DNA of 64,000 bases from Kribbella qitaiheensis. GTDB lineage: Bacteria; Actinomycetota; Actinomycetes; Propionibacteriales; Kribbellaceae. How positions within the stretch are numbered: position 1 is the stretch's first letter; each line of letters starts with the position of its first letter. Shown one piece after another: positions 28,636 through 36,791 of this stretch. Under the pieces are notes generated by a model, which worked only from the letters and a program-made list of their open reading frames with translations, was not told where the DNA came from and did not search any database. Location of the stretch: positions 1,364,001 to 1,428,000 of the forward strand of contig NZ_CP043661.1 of NCBI RefSeq assembly GCF_014217565.1, read 5' to 3'. A program made the position numbers and the translations under genes.

Positions 28636-28682
28636 GTTTCAGGGATGTGACAAAGCGCCTTCTTAGGTGACATCGGCGTGAC
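28636..28682 (-). promoter_or_regulatory. GlnR-box-like site upstream of amt
   Basis: Read on the minus strand: GTCAC-N6-GTCAC (28682-28667), then 15 bases, then GTCAC-N6-GAAAC (28651-28636). The second pair matches the actinobacterial GlnR box half-site pattern GTnAC-N6-GAAAC. It is about 135-180 bases upstream of the amt start, which fits nitrogen control of amt-glnB-glnD. It lies in the 28503-28764 gap shared with the divergent TetR gene. Confidence 0.55.
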
Positions 28683-28764
28683 ATCGGCCGACCTGTGGCA
28701 CTCTGGCCTGATCACACAGGGCCGCAGCCGCGCCACTGCGCCTGTCCTAACCGGGGACTATGAA

Positions 28765-29361
28765 ATGGGGACCACAAGCGGGGAAAGGCCGCGCCGCGGC
28801 AGGCCGCGCGATCCGGAGGCTGAGCCGAGGATCCGCCGCTACGCCGTACAGCTGCTGCTGGAGCGTGGGTTCGACGGGATGACAGTGGACGACGTGGCCG
28901 AGGCGGCGGGCGTGGGCAAAGCCACGATCTACCGCCGCTGGGCCAGCAAGGAGGAGCTGGCCAACGACGCCCTGACCGAGCTGTTCGACATCGAGATCCC
29001 CGATGCGGACACCGGCTCGATCGAGGGCGACCTGCAGCACGTCTATCGCAATGCCTTGCTGTTCGTGAACACCAAGGAAGGGATCGCATGGATCCGGCTG
29101 GCGATCACCGAGATGAACCGCGACGAGCAGTTCGCCGTGCTCTACCGGTCCTTCCTGGGGCGCCGGGTCGCGTTGACGGCGGCCGCTCTGGAGCGGGCCC
29201 GGCAGCGCGGTGAACCCATCCGGGCGAATGCCGACCCGGTGATGATGGTGCAGTGGCTCGCGGGCGTACTGGTCGTCCGGGCGCTCACCGGTGAACCGAT
29301 GCCGGCAGTGGAGGACGCCGACCATCTGGTCAGCGTGACGATGCGCGCCATCGCCGAGTAG
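28765..29361 (+). CDS. TetR-family transcriptional regulator
   Basis: 198 residues from the ATG at 28765; a longer open frame to 28678 would run into the GlnR-like site. The N-terminal HTH has FDGMTVDDVAEAAGVGKATIYRRWASKEEL, and the C-terminal domain is of the TetR_C type with EPIRANADPVMMVQWLAG. It is divergent from amt and convergent with a sigma-associated membrane gene. The ligand is unknown. Confidence 0.88.
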   Translation: MGTTSGERPRRGRPRDPEAEPRIRRYAVQLLLERGFDGMTVDDVAEAAGVGKATIYRRWASKEELANDALTELFDIEIPDADTGSIEGDLQHVYRNALLFVNTKEGIAWIRLAITEMNRDEQFAVLYRSFLGRRVALTAAALERARQRGEPIRANADPVMMVQWLAGVLVVRALTGEPMPAVEDADHLVSVTMRAIAE

Positions 29362-29362
29362 T

Positions 29363-30610
29363 TCAGCCGCGGACGCCGGGCCCGAGGGCGACTCCACTCA
29401 CCTCGAGCTCGGTGACCCGGCGTACGTGGCCGCTCCGAACGCCCCAGGCGATCACCCAGCTCTGCACCTGGATGAGGACGGTGTTGTCGTCGTACCAGCC
29501 GAGGACCAGGCAGCAGCCGGGCGCCCGGGCAACATCCGGGGCGAGGGTTCCCGCCGTGGGCGGCGGAGACGGGCCGAGCACGAGCAGCCGGTCCGGCAGG
29601 GACCGCTGCCCGGAGATAGCCGCCACGACCTGCGGTGGGGCGTCCGCCTTGGTTATCTGCGGTAGCTCGTCAGCGATGAACAGTCGAGCAGCCGTAGGTC
29701 CGCCGCCGAAGGTCTGCCCGACCCAGGACGCCACCGGCAGCTGCACCGCAGCGCTGGGAGCCCAGCCGCCGTCGACGGAGTATTGCGACAGAGCCACCCG
29801 CCCTGCGGCGTCATCCAACCGGTACGGCGCGGTCGCCGCGTCCGGGTCGCTACTGGGCTCTACCGGGGTGACATCGCGCTCTCCGTAGCCGCCGCTACCG
29901 ATCACGACGCGGTAGGCAGCATCCGGGCCGCTGACGAGCAGCCGGTTGCCATCGGGCAGCCAACTGACACTGCGTAGGTCCTGTGTCGGCACGTCGATCT
30001 GCCGAACCTTCGCATTCAAGGCACTCAGCACCAGCACTTGCCCGGGCTGCGGGAAGGCAACCAGGGCACCGTTCGGCGACACAGCGCCAGAGCTGAGGGG
30101 GGCGCCGGTACCGATCGCGCTCAGTCGTACGTCGGCACGCGACCACTTCCCGTCATTGCCGAGCAGGAGCGGATCGTAGGACCCACTGTGGCTCGCGAGC
30201 ACCACTGCCGCGATCTGCTTGACCGGCGAGTCGCCGAGGTTCGCCGGCGAGTCCGGCAGCTTCAGCGCCTCCCCCATCGGGGTGTCGAGGTGGTCGAGGT
30301 ACCGCTCGCTGCCGCTCGGTGGAGCGACCCAGAAGTCCATCCCGCTAATCTGCCCGGCCGGCTGCACGGCACCTGGCGGCCCGGGCGGCGGTGTGGTCGG
30401 CGGCGCGATCCCTGCCTTGCCCCCTCCGAGCGTGGCGATCAGTGCGATCACCGCACCGATCACCAGGATCGCTACCAGGGCGATGACCCTACTGCGCCTG
30501 CGTCGGCGGCGGATCCCGACCGCGGCGGTCCAGGCGGCGTCGGCAAGGTCCGGCTCGAACATGCCGTCGACAGCCTGGACCAGAAGCGGGTTGACGTCTT
30601 CCCGCCTCAT
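29363..30610 (-). CDS. Single-pass membrane protein with beta-propeller-like extracellular domain, sigma-factor partner
   Basis: 415 residues. The N-terminal ~35 residues are cytoplasmic, then [21 protein letters not shown] is a basic-flanked membrane helix, then a ~340-residue exposed domain with repeated LVAFPQPGQVLVLSA-type blade motifs. The ATG at 30610 overlaps the stop of the sigma gene (ATGA) and has GGAGGG upstream. The arrangement fits an anti-sigma or signal-transduction partner of the preceding sigma factor. I see no zinc anti-sigma motif, so anti-sigma function is inferred from context. Confidence 0.7.
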   Translation of the reverse strand: MRREDVNPLLVQAVDGMFEPDLADAAWTAAVGIRRRRRRSRVIALVAILVIGAVIALIATLGGGKAGIAPPTTPPPGPPGAVQPAGQISGMDFWVAPPSGSERYLDHLDTPMGEALKLPDSPANLGDSPVKQIAAVVLASHSGSYDPLLLGNDGKWSRADVRLSAIGTGAPLSSGAVSPNGALVAFPQPGQVLVLSALNAKVRQIDVPTQDLRSVSWLPDGNRLLVSGPDAAYRVVIGSGGYGERDVTPVEPSSDPDAATAPYRLDDAAGRVALSQYSVDGGWAPSAAVQLPVASWVGQTFGGGPTAARLFIADELPQITKADAPPQVVAAISGQRSLPDRLLVLGPSPPPTAGTLAPDVARAPGCCLVLGWYDDNTVLIQVQSWVIAWGVRSGHVRRVTELEVSGVALGPGVRG

Positions 30611-31074
30611 CGCCAATCCCTCCGCCGGGTATCGCGGTCGTCACCGGCACCAAGCGCGGTCCGGAACTGACTCAGCGCGGCCAGCCCATGCCCGTGCACG
30701 GTGGTGTGCGACAGGTTGAGCACGTCGGCCACCTCGAACTCAGTGAGCTCTTCGAGGTACAGCAGGACGAACACAGCACGCTGGACCGGGCTGAGCGTTG
30801 CCAGCGCCGACCGGACCGGGCTGTCGTCATCCTCCTCCAGCACTGGCGGCTTGGCCCGCGACCAGCGGGACAGCGCCGCGTCGTACAGGATCCGCTGCAC
30901 GAAGACATCGGGGTCGTCGACTCTCCCCCAGCGCAGCGCCAACCGCGTGAAGGCGTGTCGCAGCTGCTCCTCGGCCCGATCCAGGTCGGCATACACCAGG
31001 TAAGCCGCCCGAAGCCATTTCCCCTGCCGCGCATCGACGTACGAGGCGAATTCTGGGTCGACAATGTCGCGCAT
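30607..31074 (-). CDS. ECF sigma factor, SigE/SACE-family type
   Basis: 155 residues. Region 2 is short (YVDARQGKWLRAAYLVYADLD), and region 4 has LSPVQRAVFVLLYLEELTEFEVADVLNLSHTTVHGH, listed as a landmark. The length and style match the SigE-family (SACE-type) ECF factors of actinobacteria. It is coupled to the downstream membrane protein by a 4-base overlap. Confidence 0.82.
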   Translation of the reverse strand: MRDIVDPEFASYVDARQGKWLRAAYLVYADLDRAEEQLRHAFTRLALRWGRVDDPDVFVQRILYDAALSRWSRAKPPVLEEDDDSPVRSALATLSPVQRAVFVLLYLEELTEFEVADVLNLSHTTVHGHGLAALSQFRTALGAGDDRDTRRRDWR

Positions 31075-31100
31075 CCACCCTCCCGCCCCTATTCAACTCC

Positions 31101-32048
31101 TCAACTACTCCGCGCGGCCACTGCCAGCCGGATCTCTTCTTCGATCAGATCGAAATTGATGACTGCCCCGGCGGCCAGACCGGCCGCCGCGGAGGTGATC
31201 ACCTGGGCTCGTGGGTCGGCGACGTTGCCAGCAACCCACACGCCGGGAACCGTGGTCTTGCCGCCGGGCTCGGACGGGATGACGGTGCCCATCGAGACTC
31301 CCTCGGCCCCTACTTCGGCCGGTACGAGGCCCAGCTCTTCCAGGAACGCAGCGCGAGCAATGGCGTGCGGCTGCACTACCAGCGCCTGACAGGGAATGAC
31401 CTTGCCGCTCTCCAGCCGTACGCCGGACAGCTTGTCGTCCGTTACCTCTACTTCCACGACCTTGCCCTGTACTACGGAGATGCCGCGCGCGGCCAGCTCC
31501 TCCCATTCCTGCTCTGTCGGCTCCTGCCCGTCGTTGAGGAACAGCGTGACGTTGTCGCTCAGCTGCCGGAACATCATCGTCTGGTGAATCGCCATCCCGC
31601 CGGTAGCCAGTACGCCGATCGCCTGGTCGCGCACCTCCCAACCGTGGCAGTACGGGCAGTGAAGCACGTCCCGACCAAACCGCTCAGCAAGTCCCTGTAC
31701 GTCGGGAAGCTCATCAGCCAGCCCGGTGGTCACCAGCAACCGCCGGGCGCGAACCACGGTCCCGTCGGCAGACTCGACCTCGAACCCATCGTCTCGCGGC
31801 GAGACCGCCGTGACGGTGCCGGTGCGTACCTCTGCGCCGTAGCCGGCCACCTCGGCACGGCCTAGCGCGTAGAGCTCGGCCGGCGGCACCCCGTCCCGGG
31901 TCAGGAAGTTGTGGACGTGCTCGGCCGGTGCGTTACGGGGCGTGCCCTCGTCGATCACCAGCACCGAGCGGCGGGACCGGGCCAGAGCGAGCGCGCCTGA
32001 GAGCCCTGCCGCTCCACCACCGATGACCACTACGTCGTACTCGTTCAT
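31101..32048 (-). CDS. Thioredoxin-reductase-like NAD(P)/FAD oxidoreductase
   Basis: 315 residues. FAD-binding GGGAAGLSGALALARS and the redox pair CPYCHGWE (about residues 133-136) give a TrxB-like two-domain flavoprotein; the C-terminal FAD motif is VWVAGNVADPRAQ. Proteins of this subgroup often act as stand-alone disulfide or dithiol oxidoreductases. It is divergent from an XRE-cupin regulator that has an operator in the 80-base gap, so regulation by that protein is likely. Confidence 0.88.
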   Translation of the reverse strand: MNEYDVVVIGGGAAGLSGALALARSRRSVLVIDEGTPRNAPAEHVHNFLTRDGVPPAELYALGRAEVAGYGAEVRTGTVTAVSPRDDGFEVESADGTVVRARRLLVTTGLADELPDVQGLAERFGRDVLHCPYCHGWEVRDQAIGVLATGGMAIHQTMMFRQLSDNVTLFLNDGQEPTEQEWEELAARGISVVQGKVVEVEVTDDKLSGVRLESGKVIPCQALVVQPHAIARAAFLEELGLVPAEVGAEGVSMGTVIPSEPGGKTTVPGVWVAGNVADPRAQVITSAAAGLAAGAVINFDLIEEEIRLAVAARSS

Positions 32049-32112
32049 CGTGACTCCTTCTCGAAAGCTTTGATCCGAGAGTCGATCGGAATCGCCAAAA
32101 CGACAAGAAAGT

Positions 32113-32127
32113 TTGCCAAGATGGCAA
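32113..32127. promoter_or_regulatory. Palindromic operator at the XRE-cupin start codon
   Basis: TTGCCA-AGA-TGGCAA, perfect 6-bp arms, ending one base before the regulator ATG at 32129. The regulator has no separate Shine-Dalgarno, so the site would overlap the transcription start of a leaderless or near-leaderless mRNA. This suggests autorepression and control of the divergent flavoprotein. Confidence 0.55.
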
Positions 32128-32128
32128 C

Positions 32129-32707
32129 ATGGAATCGTTCGAGAACGTGCTGGACGGCGTCGGCCCGAGGTTGCGGAGGCTCCGGCAGGAGCGCGGTACG
32201 ACGCTGGCGGAGCTCGCGGCGAGCACGGGGATCTCCGTCAGCACCCTGTCGCGCCTGGAGGCCGGCCAGCGACGGCCGACGCTGGAGCTACTACTGCCGC
32301 TGGCCCACGCGCACCAGGTCCAGCTGGACGAACTGGTCGACGCTCCACCGACAGGCGACCCGCGGATCCACGCCCGGCCGATCAAGCGGGAGGACGGTGC
32401 CGTGATGATCCCCCTGACCCGGCGACCCGGTGGACTGCAGGCGTACAAGCAGATCGTCCCTGCCGGCTGGCCGGGCCGCGAACCCGACCCGAGGACGCAC
32501 GAGGGCTACGACTGGATGTACGTGCTCTCCGGCCGGATCCGATTGCTGCTGGGCGACAAGGACCTCCTGCTGGCCGAAGGCGAGGTCGCTGAGTTCGACA
32601 CCCGGATCCCGCACTGGTTCAGCAACCCCGGTCCGGGCTCTGCCGAGATGCTGTGTCTCTACGGCCCACAGGGCGAACGACTGCACGTGCGAGCGCGATC
32701 CAAGTAG
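32129..32707 (+). CDS. XRE-family regulator with C-terminal cupin domain
   Basis: 192 residues. HTH about 10-65 (RLRQERGTTLAELAASTGIS, STLSRLEAGQRRPTLELL), then a cupin_2 barrel (YDWMYVLSGRIRLLLGDKD, FDTRIPHWFSNPG). Two-domain regulators of this sort bind a small molecule in the cupin. It is divergent from the flavoprotein gene, with a palindrome overlapping its start region. Confidence 0.9.
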   Translation: MESFENVLDGVGPRLRRLRQERGTTLAELAASTGISVSTLSRLEAGQRRPTLELLLPLAHAHQVQLDELVDAPPTGDPRIHARPIKREDGAVMIPLTRRPGGLQAYKQIVPAGWPGREPDPRTHEGYDWMYVLSGRIRLLLGDKDLLLAEGEVAEFDTRIPHWFSNPGPGSAEMLCLYGPQGERLHVRARSK

Positions 32708-32751
32708 GGAGTAATCTTCCCGGGCTTGTCACGAACGAGAGGACTTGCCCT

Positions 32752-33735
32752 GTGAGCGTCGCACTGTTCACCCTTGGCGGCACGATCGGCATGGCCGGCC
32801 GCAGTACGGCGGGGGTCACCCGGCTGACTGGAGCCGAACTGGCCGCCGCAGTACCGGGCCTGGCCGAGCTGGGCTGTCCGGTCGAGGTGCAGGACATCGA
32901 GGCAGTGCCCAGCGCGAACCTGACGCTGGCCGGGATGCTCGACGTGGTCGACGCCGCCTCCAAGGCGATCAGCAACGGCGCGACCGGCATCGTCGTCCTG
33001 CAAGGCTCGGACACTCTCGAGGAGACCACCTTCTTGGTGGACCAGGTCTGGCCGCACTCCAATCCCTTCGTGCTCACCGGTGCGATGCGGAACCCCACGC
33101 TGGCGGGCCCCGACGGCCCGGCGAACCTCCTGGCCGCCGCACGGGTCGCCTGCTCCCCCGCAGCTCGCGACCTGGGCGCGCTGGTGGTCTTCAACGACCA
33201 GATCCACGCCGCCCGCTGGGTACGGAAGACCCACAGCACCAGTACTGCGACCTTCGCGTCCCCCAACACCGGGCCGATCGGCCACCTGGTGGAGGACCAG
33301 GTGCGGATCCTGACCCGCCCCGCCCGGCAGGACGGCGTACATGGTCGGGCTACGCCAGAAGACCTTGATGCGAACAAGGTGGCGCTCTACACCGTCACGC
33401 TGGACGACGACGGCCTGCTGCTCGAAGGACTCGCCGATAAGTACCAGGGCCTGGTCGTGGCCGGCTACGGCGTCGGCCACGTGCCCGCTGCGCTCGCTCC
33501 CGTACTCGCCGAGCTCGCCCAGCGCATCCCCGTCGTCCTCACGTCGCGCACCGGCGGCGGCTCCGTACTACGGAACACCTACAGCTCGGTCGGCTCCGAG
33601 TCCGACCTGTTGCAGCGCGGCCTGATCGACGCGGGCTTCCTCGACCCGTACAAATCGCGAATCCTCCTACGGTTGCTCTTGGCAACGAATGAGGGTCCGG
33701 ACGAGATCACCGCAGCCTTCGCACAACACCACTGA
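32752..33735 (+). CDS. Type II-like L-asparaginase/glutaminase family protein
   Basis: 327 residues from the GTG at 32752 with GAGAGGA 8 bases upstream. First catalytic Thr motif FTLGGTIGM, second motif VVLQGSDTLEETTFL; also VLTGAMRNP and VVAGYGVGHVP. No signal peptide, so cytoplasmic hydrolysis of asparagine to aspartate and ammonia is predicted. It is convergent with ftsY, 17 bases away. Confidence 0.9.
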   Translation: MSVALFTLGGTIGMAGRSTAGVTRLTGAELAAAVPGLAELGCPVEVQDIEAVPSANLTLAGMLDVVDAASKAISNGATGIVVLQGSDTLEETTFLVDQVWPHSNPFVLTGAMRNPTLAGPDGPANLLAAARVACSPAARDLGALVVFNDQIHAARWVRKTHSTSTATFASPNTGPIGHLVEDQVRILTRPARQDGVHGRATPEDLDANKVALYTVTLDDDGLLLEGLADKYQGLVVAGYGVGHVPAALAPVLAELAQRIPVVLTSRTGGGSVLRNTYSSVGSESDLLQRGLIDAGFLDPYKSRILLRLLLATNEGPDEITAAFAQHH

Positions 33736-33752
33736 CCCGGCCCCTGAGCTGA

Positions 33753-34940
33753 TCAGTCGAGCAGGGCGTCGACGAACTCCTCCGCGTCGAACGGGGCGAG
33801 GTCGTCGGCGCCTTCACCGAGGCCGACCAGCTTCACCGGTACGCCGAGCTCGCGCTGGACTGCGATCACGATGCCACCCTTCGCCGTACCGTCCAGCTTG
33901 GTCAGCACCAGGCCGGTCACGTTGATCACCTCGGCGAACACGCGGGCCTGGGTCAGCCCGTTCTGCCCGGTGGTGGCGTCGATGACGAGCAGCACCTCGT
34001 CCACCTCGGCGGCCTTCTCGATCACCCGCTTCACCTTGCCGAGCTCGTCCATCAGACCGGTCTTGGTGTGCAGCCGGCCGGCCGTGTCGACCAGTACGAC
34101 GTCGGCCGACTCCTCGATCCCCTGCTTGACCGCGTCGAACGCGATGCTCGCCGGGTCGCCGCCCTCGGGCCCACGCACGGTCCGTACGCCGACACGCTCG
34201 CCCCAGGTCTGCAGCTGATCGGCGGCAGCGGCCCGGAACGTGTCAGCCGCGCCGAGCACCACGTGCTTGTTCTCAGCGACCAGGACGCGGGCCAGCTTGC
34301 CGACCGTGGTGGTCTTGCCGGTGCCGTTCACACCGACCACCAGCACGACAGCCGGCTGGCCTTCCTTGCCTTCCAGCTTCAGTGTGCGGTCCAGCCCCGG
34401 GTTCACCAGGGCGACCAGCTCCTCACGCAGGATGGTCCGGGCCTTGTCGCCGGAGACGCCCTCGACGCGGACCCGGGTGCGCAGCTTCTCGACCAGCTCC
34501 TGGGTCGGCGCGACACCCACGTCGGCCGTGATCAGCGTGGTCTCGATGTCCTCCCACGCTTCCTCGTCCAGCGTGTCCCGCGACAGCAGCGCGAGCAGCC
34601 CCTTGCCCAGGGAGCCCTGCGACCGGGCCAGCCGGGCCCGCAGCCGGACCAGCCGGCCCTGTGCCGACTCAGGCTTGTCGAGCGTCGCAGTCGCTCCCGA
34701 CTCGGGCAGCTCGGCGTCCTCGAGTGTCCAGGTCGGCGTGTCCCGCGGCTCCTCCGCGTCGTCGCCGACCTTGGGCTCGGTCAGCTCGGGCGCCGGCTTG
34801 GCGGCGGGCAGCTCGGCCTTGCGGCGGCGGGAGGAGACGACCAGGCCGGCGGTACCGCCGACCAGCAGGACGGCGACCACCGCGATGATGGCGATCAGTG
34901 CCTGGTCCGTGAGCAGAGTGACAAGCTGAGTGTTCAACAC
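33753..34940 (-). CDS. ftsY: Signal recognition particle receptor FtsY
   Basis: 395 residues from the GTG at 34940 (VLNTQLVTLLTDQALIAII). An N-terminal membrane helix, then an acidic linker (about 45-90), then the NG GTPase: GVNGTGKTTTVGKLA, DTFRAAAADQLQTW, VDTAGRLHTKTGLMDEL, LTKLDGTAKGG. It is the docking partner of Ffh. The longer frame upstream to 35102 overlaps a terminator and is not used. The single membrane helix is usual in actinobacteria. Confidence 0.95.
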   Translation of the reverse strand: MLNTQLVTLLTDQALIAIIAVVAVLLVGGTAGLVVSSRRRKAELPAAKPAPELTEPKVGDDAEEPRDTPTWTLEDAELPESGATATLDKPESAQGRLVRLRARLARSQGSLGKGLLALLSRDTLDEEAWEDIETTLITADVGVAPTQELVEKLRTRVRVEGVSGDKARTILREELVALVNPGLDRTLKLEGKEGQPAVVLVVGVNGTGKTTTVGKLARVLVAENKHVVLGAADTFRAAAADQLQTWGERVGVRTVRGPEGGDPASIAFDAVKQGIEESADVVLVDTAGRLHTKTGLMDELGKVKRVIEKAAEVDEVLLVIDATTGQNGLTQARVFAEVINVTGLVLTKLDGTAKGGIVIAVQRELGVPVKLVGLGEGADDLAPFDAEEFVDALLD

Positions 34941-35077
34941 GCCCCCATCTTTACAGACCCCCTGATCCACTCCCGCGATCACCGCAGGAGGACCCGCTGT
35001 GCAGGTCGTCCTGCTGGGGGACAACGGCGTGGTCAACCGGCCGTATTCGATCACCGTCTCCTGCTGAACCGGGATCT

Positions 35078-35121
35078 CCCTTGGCGTCCGAGATCGCAGC
35101 ACGGATCTCGGACGCTAAGGG
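35078..35121 (-). terminator. Intrinsic terminator after cydC
   Basis: 18-bp arms (35078-35095 and 35104-35121) with one G-U-type mismatch and an 8-base loop. The right arm includes the cydC stop codon, so termination is immediate and isolates cydABDC from ftsY. The 34941-35077 stretch shows no other gene. Confidence 0.75.
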
Positions 35122-36791
35122 AGTACGAGAGTGCGGGTCGCGGACGGAGCCTGAGCGGGGTGGTGAGTGAGCAGCAGGACGGTCCGGTCACCCGCCGCGG
35201 CGTACAGGTCTGCCAACAGAGCTCTACCGGTCTCCTCGTCCAGATGCTCCGTGGGCTCGTCCAGCACCAGTACGTCGTGGTCCGCGAGCAGCAGTCGCGC
35301 GAAGGCGAGCCGCTGTCGCTCCCCACCCGACAGGCGAGCGCCGTGCTCCCCCACCATCGTGTCCAGCCCGTCCGGCAGGCTGTCGACGAATTCGCCGAGC
35401 CGAGCGCGGTACAGCGCCTTCCACAGCCTCAGGTCACTCGAACCGGGCCTGGCCAGCAGCAGGTTCTCCCGGATGCTCGTGTCGAACACATGGCTCTCCT
35501 GAGTCAGCAACCCGATCACCGATCGCACCTGGTCGCCTTGCAACCGCAGCAGGTCCACTCCATCGAGCAGCACCTCTCCGCCACGCGGATCCAGGAAACG
35601 GAGCAGTACTGCGGCCAGCGTGCTCTTCCCCGAACCGCTAGAACCAGTCACCACTACGCGGCTTCCTGCGGGTAAGTCCAGGTCTACCTTGCGCAGCACG
35701 TCCGGCCCGTCGCCGTACCCAGCTCGCAGACCGCGGATCCGCAGGTGCCGACCGATCGGCAACGGCTCAGCCACGACGGGTTCGGTCACTGGAATCGGAG
35801 CGGCCAGGATCTCCTGCAGCCGGGCCAGCGAAGCCCGGACCCGGATCCCCAACTGGGCCGCAACCGGGATGCCACCGAGCACGTCCGCGAGGGCGAGCGG
35901 AGTCAGGACCAGGACTGCCAGCACAGGCCCCGACACGTCTGATTCGCTGCCGAGCACCAACCCAGCCACACTCGCGCCGCCGACACACAGCACGAGCAGC
36001 GCGTTCCCCAGGCCGGCACTCCACGCAGACCGACGTTCTGCTTGAGCCAGCCGCGCATCGGCTGCGGCAAACCCGGCCAGCACGTTGTCGACCGCGTTGA
36101 AGGCGACTACATCGGCCGCAGTCAGCAGTGCCTCGGTAGCACCTGCGGCGACGTCTCCCCTAGCTCCAGCGATCGTCCGCTCGGCTATTGCTGCCGAAGC
36201 CCCAGTCACCCACGGCACCACCGTGCAAGCCGTCACAACAGCGAGCGCGACCACGCCACCAGCGACCGGAAGCAGGATGACCAGTAGGGCAACCGTCGCA
36301 GCAGCCGTCACTGAAGCAACCAACACCGGCAGCGCTACCCGCAACCAGAGGTCCAGCACTGCGTCGACGTCCAGCACCAACCGCGCCAACAGATCACCGC
36401 TGCGCAGCAACAACCCCGACGGCGCCAACTCCTCCAGCCGCCCAGCAACCCGCGACCGCACCTCCCCCAACACCCTGTACGCCGCGTCGTGCGCCGCAAG
36501 CCGCTCGACGTACCGGAACACCCCGCGCCCCACGCCGAACGCCCGAACAGCCACGATCGCGACCATCAACGTCAGCACCGGCGGCTGCGCGGCGGCGGTC
36601 GTGATCAACCAGGCAGAAGTAGCCAGCAACGCCACCGCGGACCCCGACGCCAACACACCGGCAACCACAGCAAGCACCAACCGCCCAGCAACCCGCCGAT
36701 CTGGCAGAGCAAGCACACCCAGCCCGCCGCCACCCTGCCCTGCAGCCACGGCCTTGCTTACGATCTCTCCCTCGCCGAGCAGGATGCTCAT
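35115..36791 (-). CDS. cydC: Cysteine/glutathione ABC exporter subunit CydC
   Basis: 558 residues, six membrane helices then an ABC domain with GSSGSGKSTL, LSGGERQRLAFARLLL and VLVLDEPTEHLD. Exports thiols needed for assembly of cytochrome bd in the heterodimer CydDC. Its start overlaps cydD by 4 bases. Confidence 0.92.
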   Translation of the reverse strand: MSILLGEGEIVSKAVAAGQGGGGLGVLALPDRRVAGRLVLAVVAGVLASGSAVALLATSAWLITTAAAQPPVLTLMVAIVAVRAFGVGRGVFRYVERLAAHDAAYRVLGEVRSRVAGRLEELAPSGLLLRSGDLLARLVLDVDAVLDLWLRVALPVLVASVTAAATVALLVILLPVAGGVVALAVVTACTVVPWVTGASAAIAERTIAGARGDVAAGATEALLTAADVVAFNAVDNVLAGFAAADARLAQAERRSAWSAGLGNALLVLCVGGASVAGLVLGSESDVSGPVLAVLVLTPLALADVLGGIPVAAQLGIRVRASLARLQEILAAPIPVTEPVVAEPLPIGRHLRIRGLRAGYGDGPDVLRKVDLDLPAGSRVVVTGSSGSGKSTLAAVLLRFLDPRGGEVLLDGVDLLRLQGDQVRSVIGLLTQESHVFDTSIRENLLLARPGSSDLRLWKALYRARLGEFVDSLPDGLDTMVGEHGARLSGGERQRLAFARLLLADHDVLVLDEPTEHLDEETGRALLADLYAAAGDRTVLLLTHHPAQAPSATRTLVLP

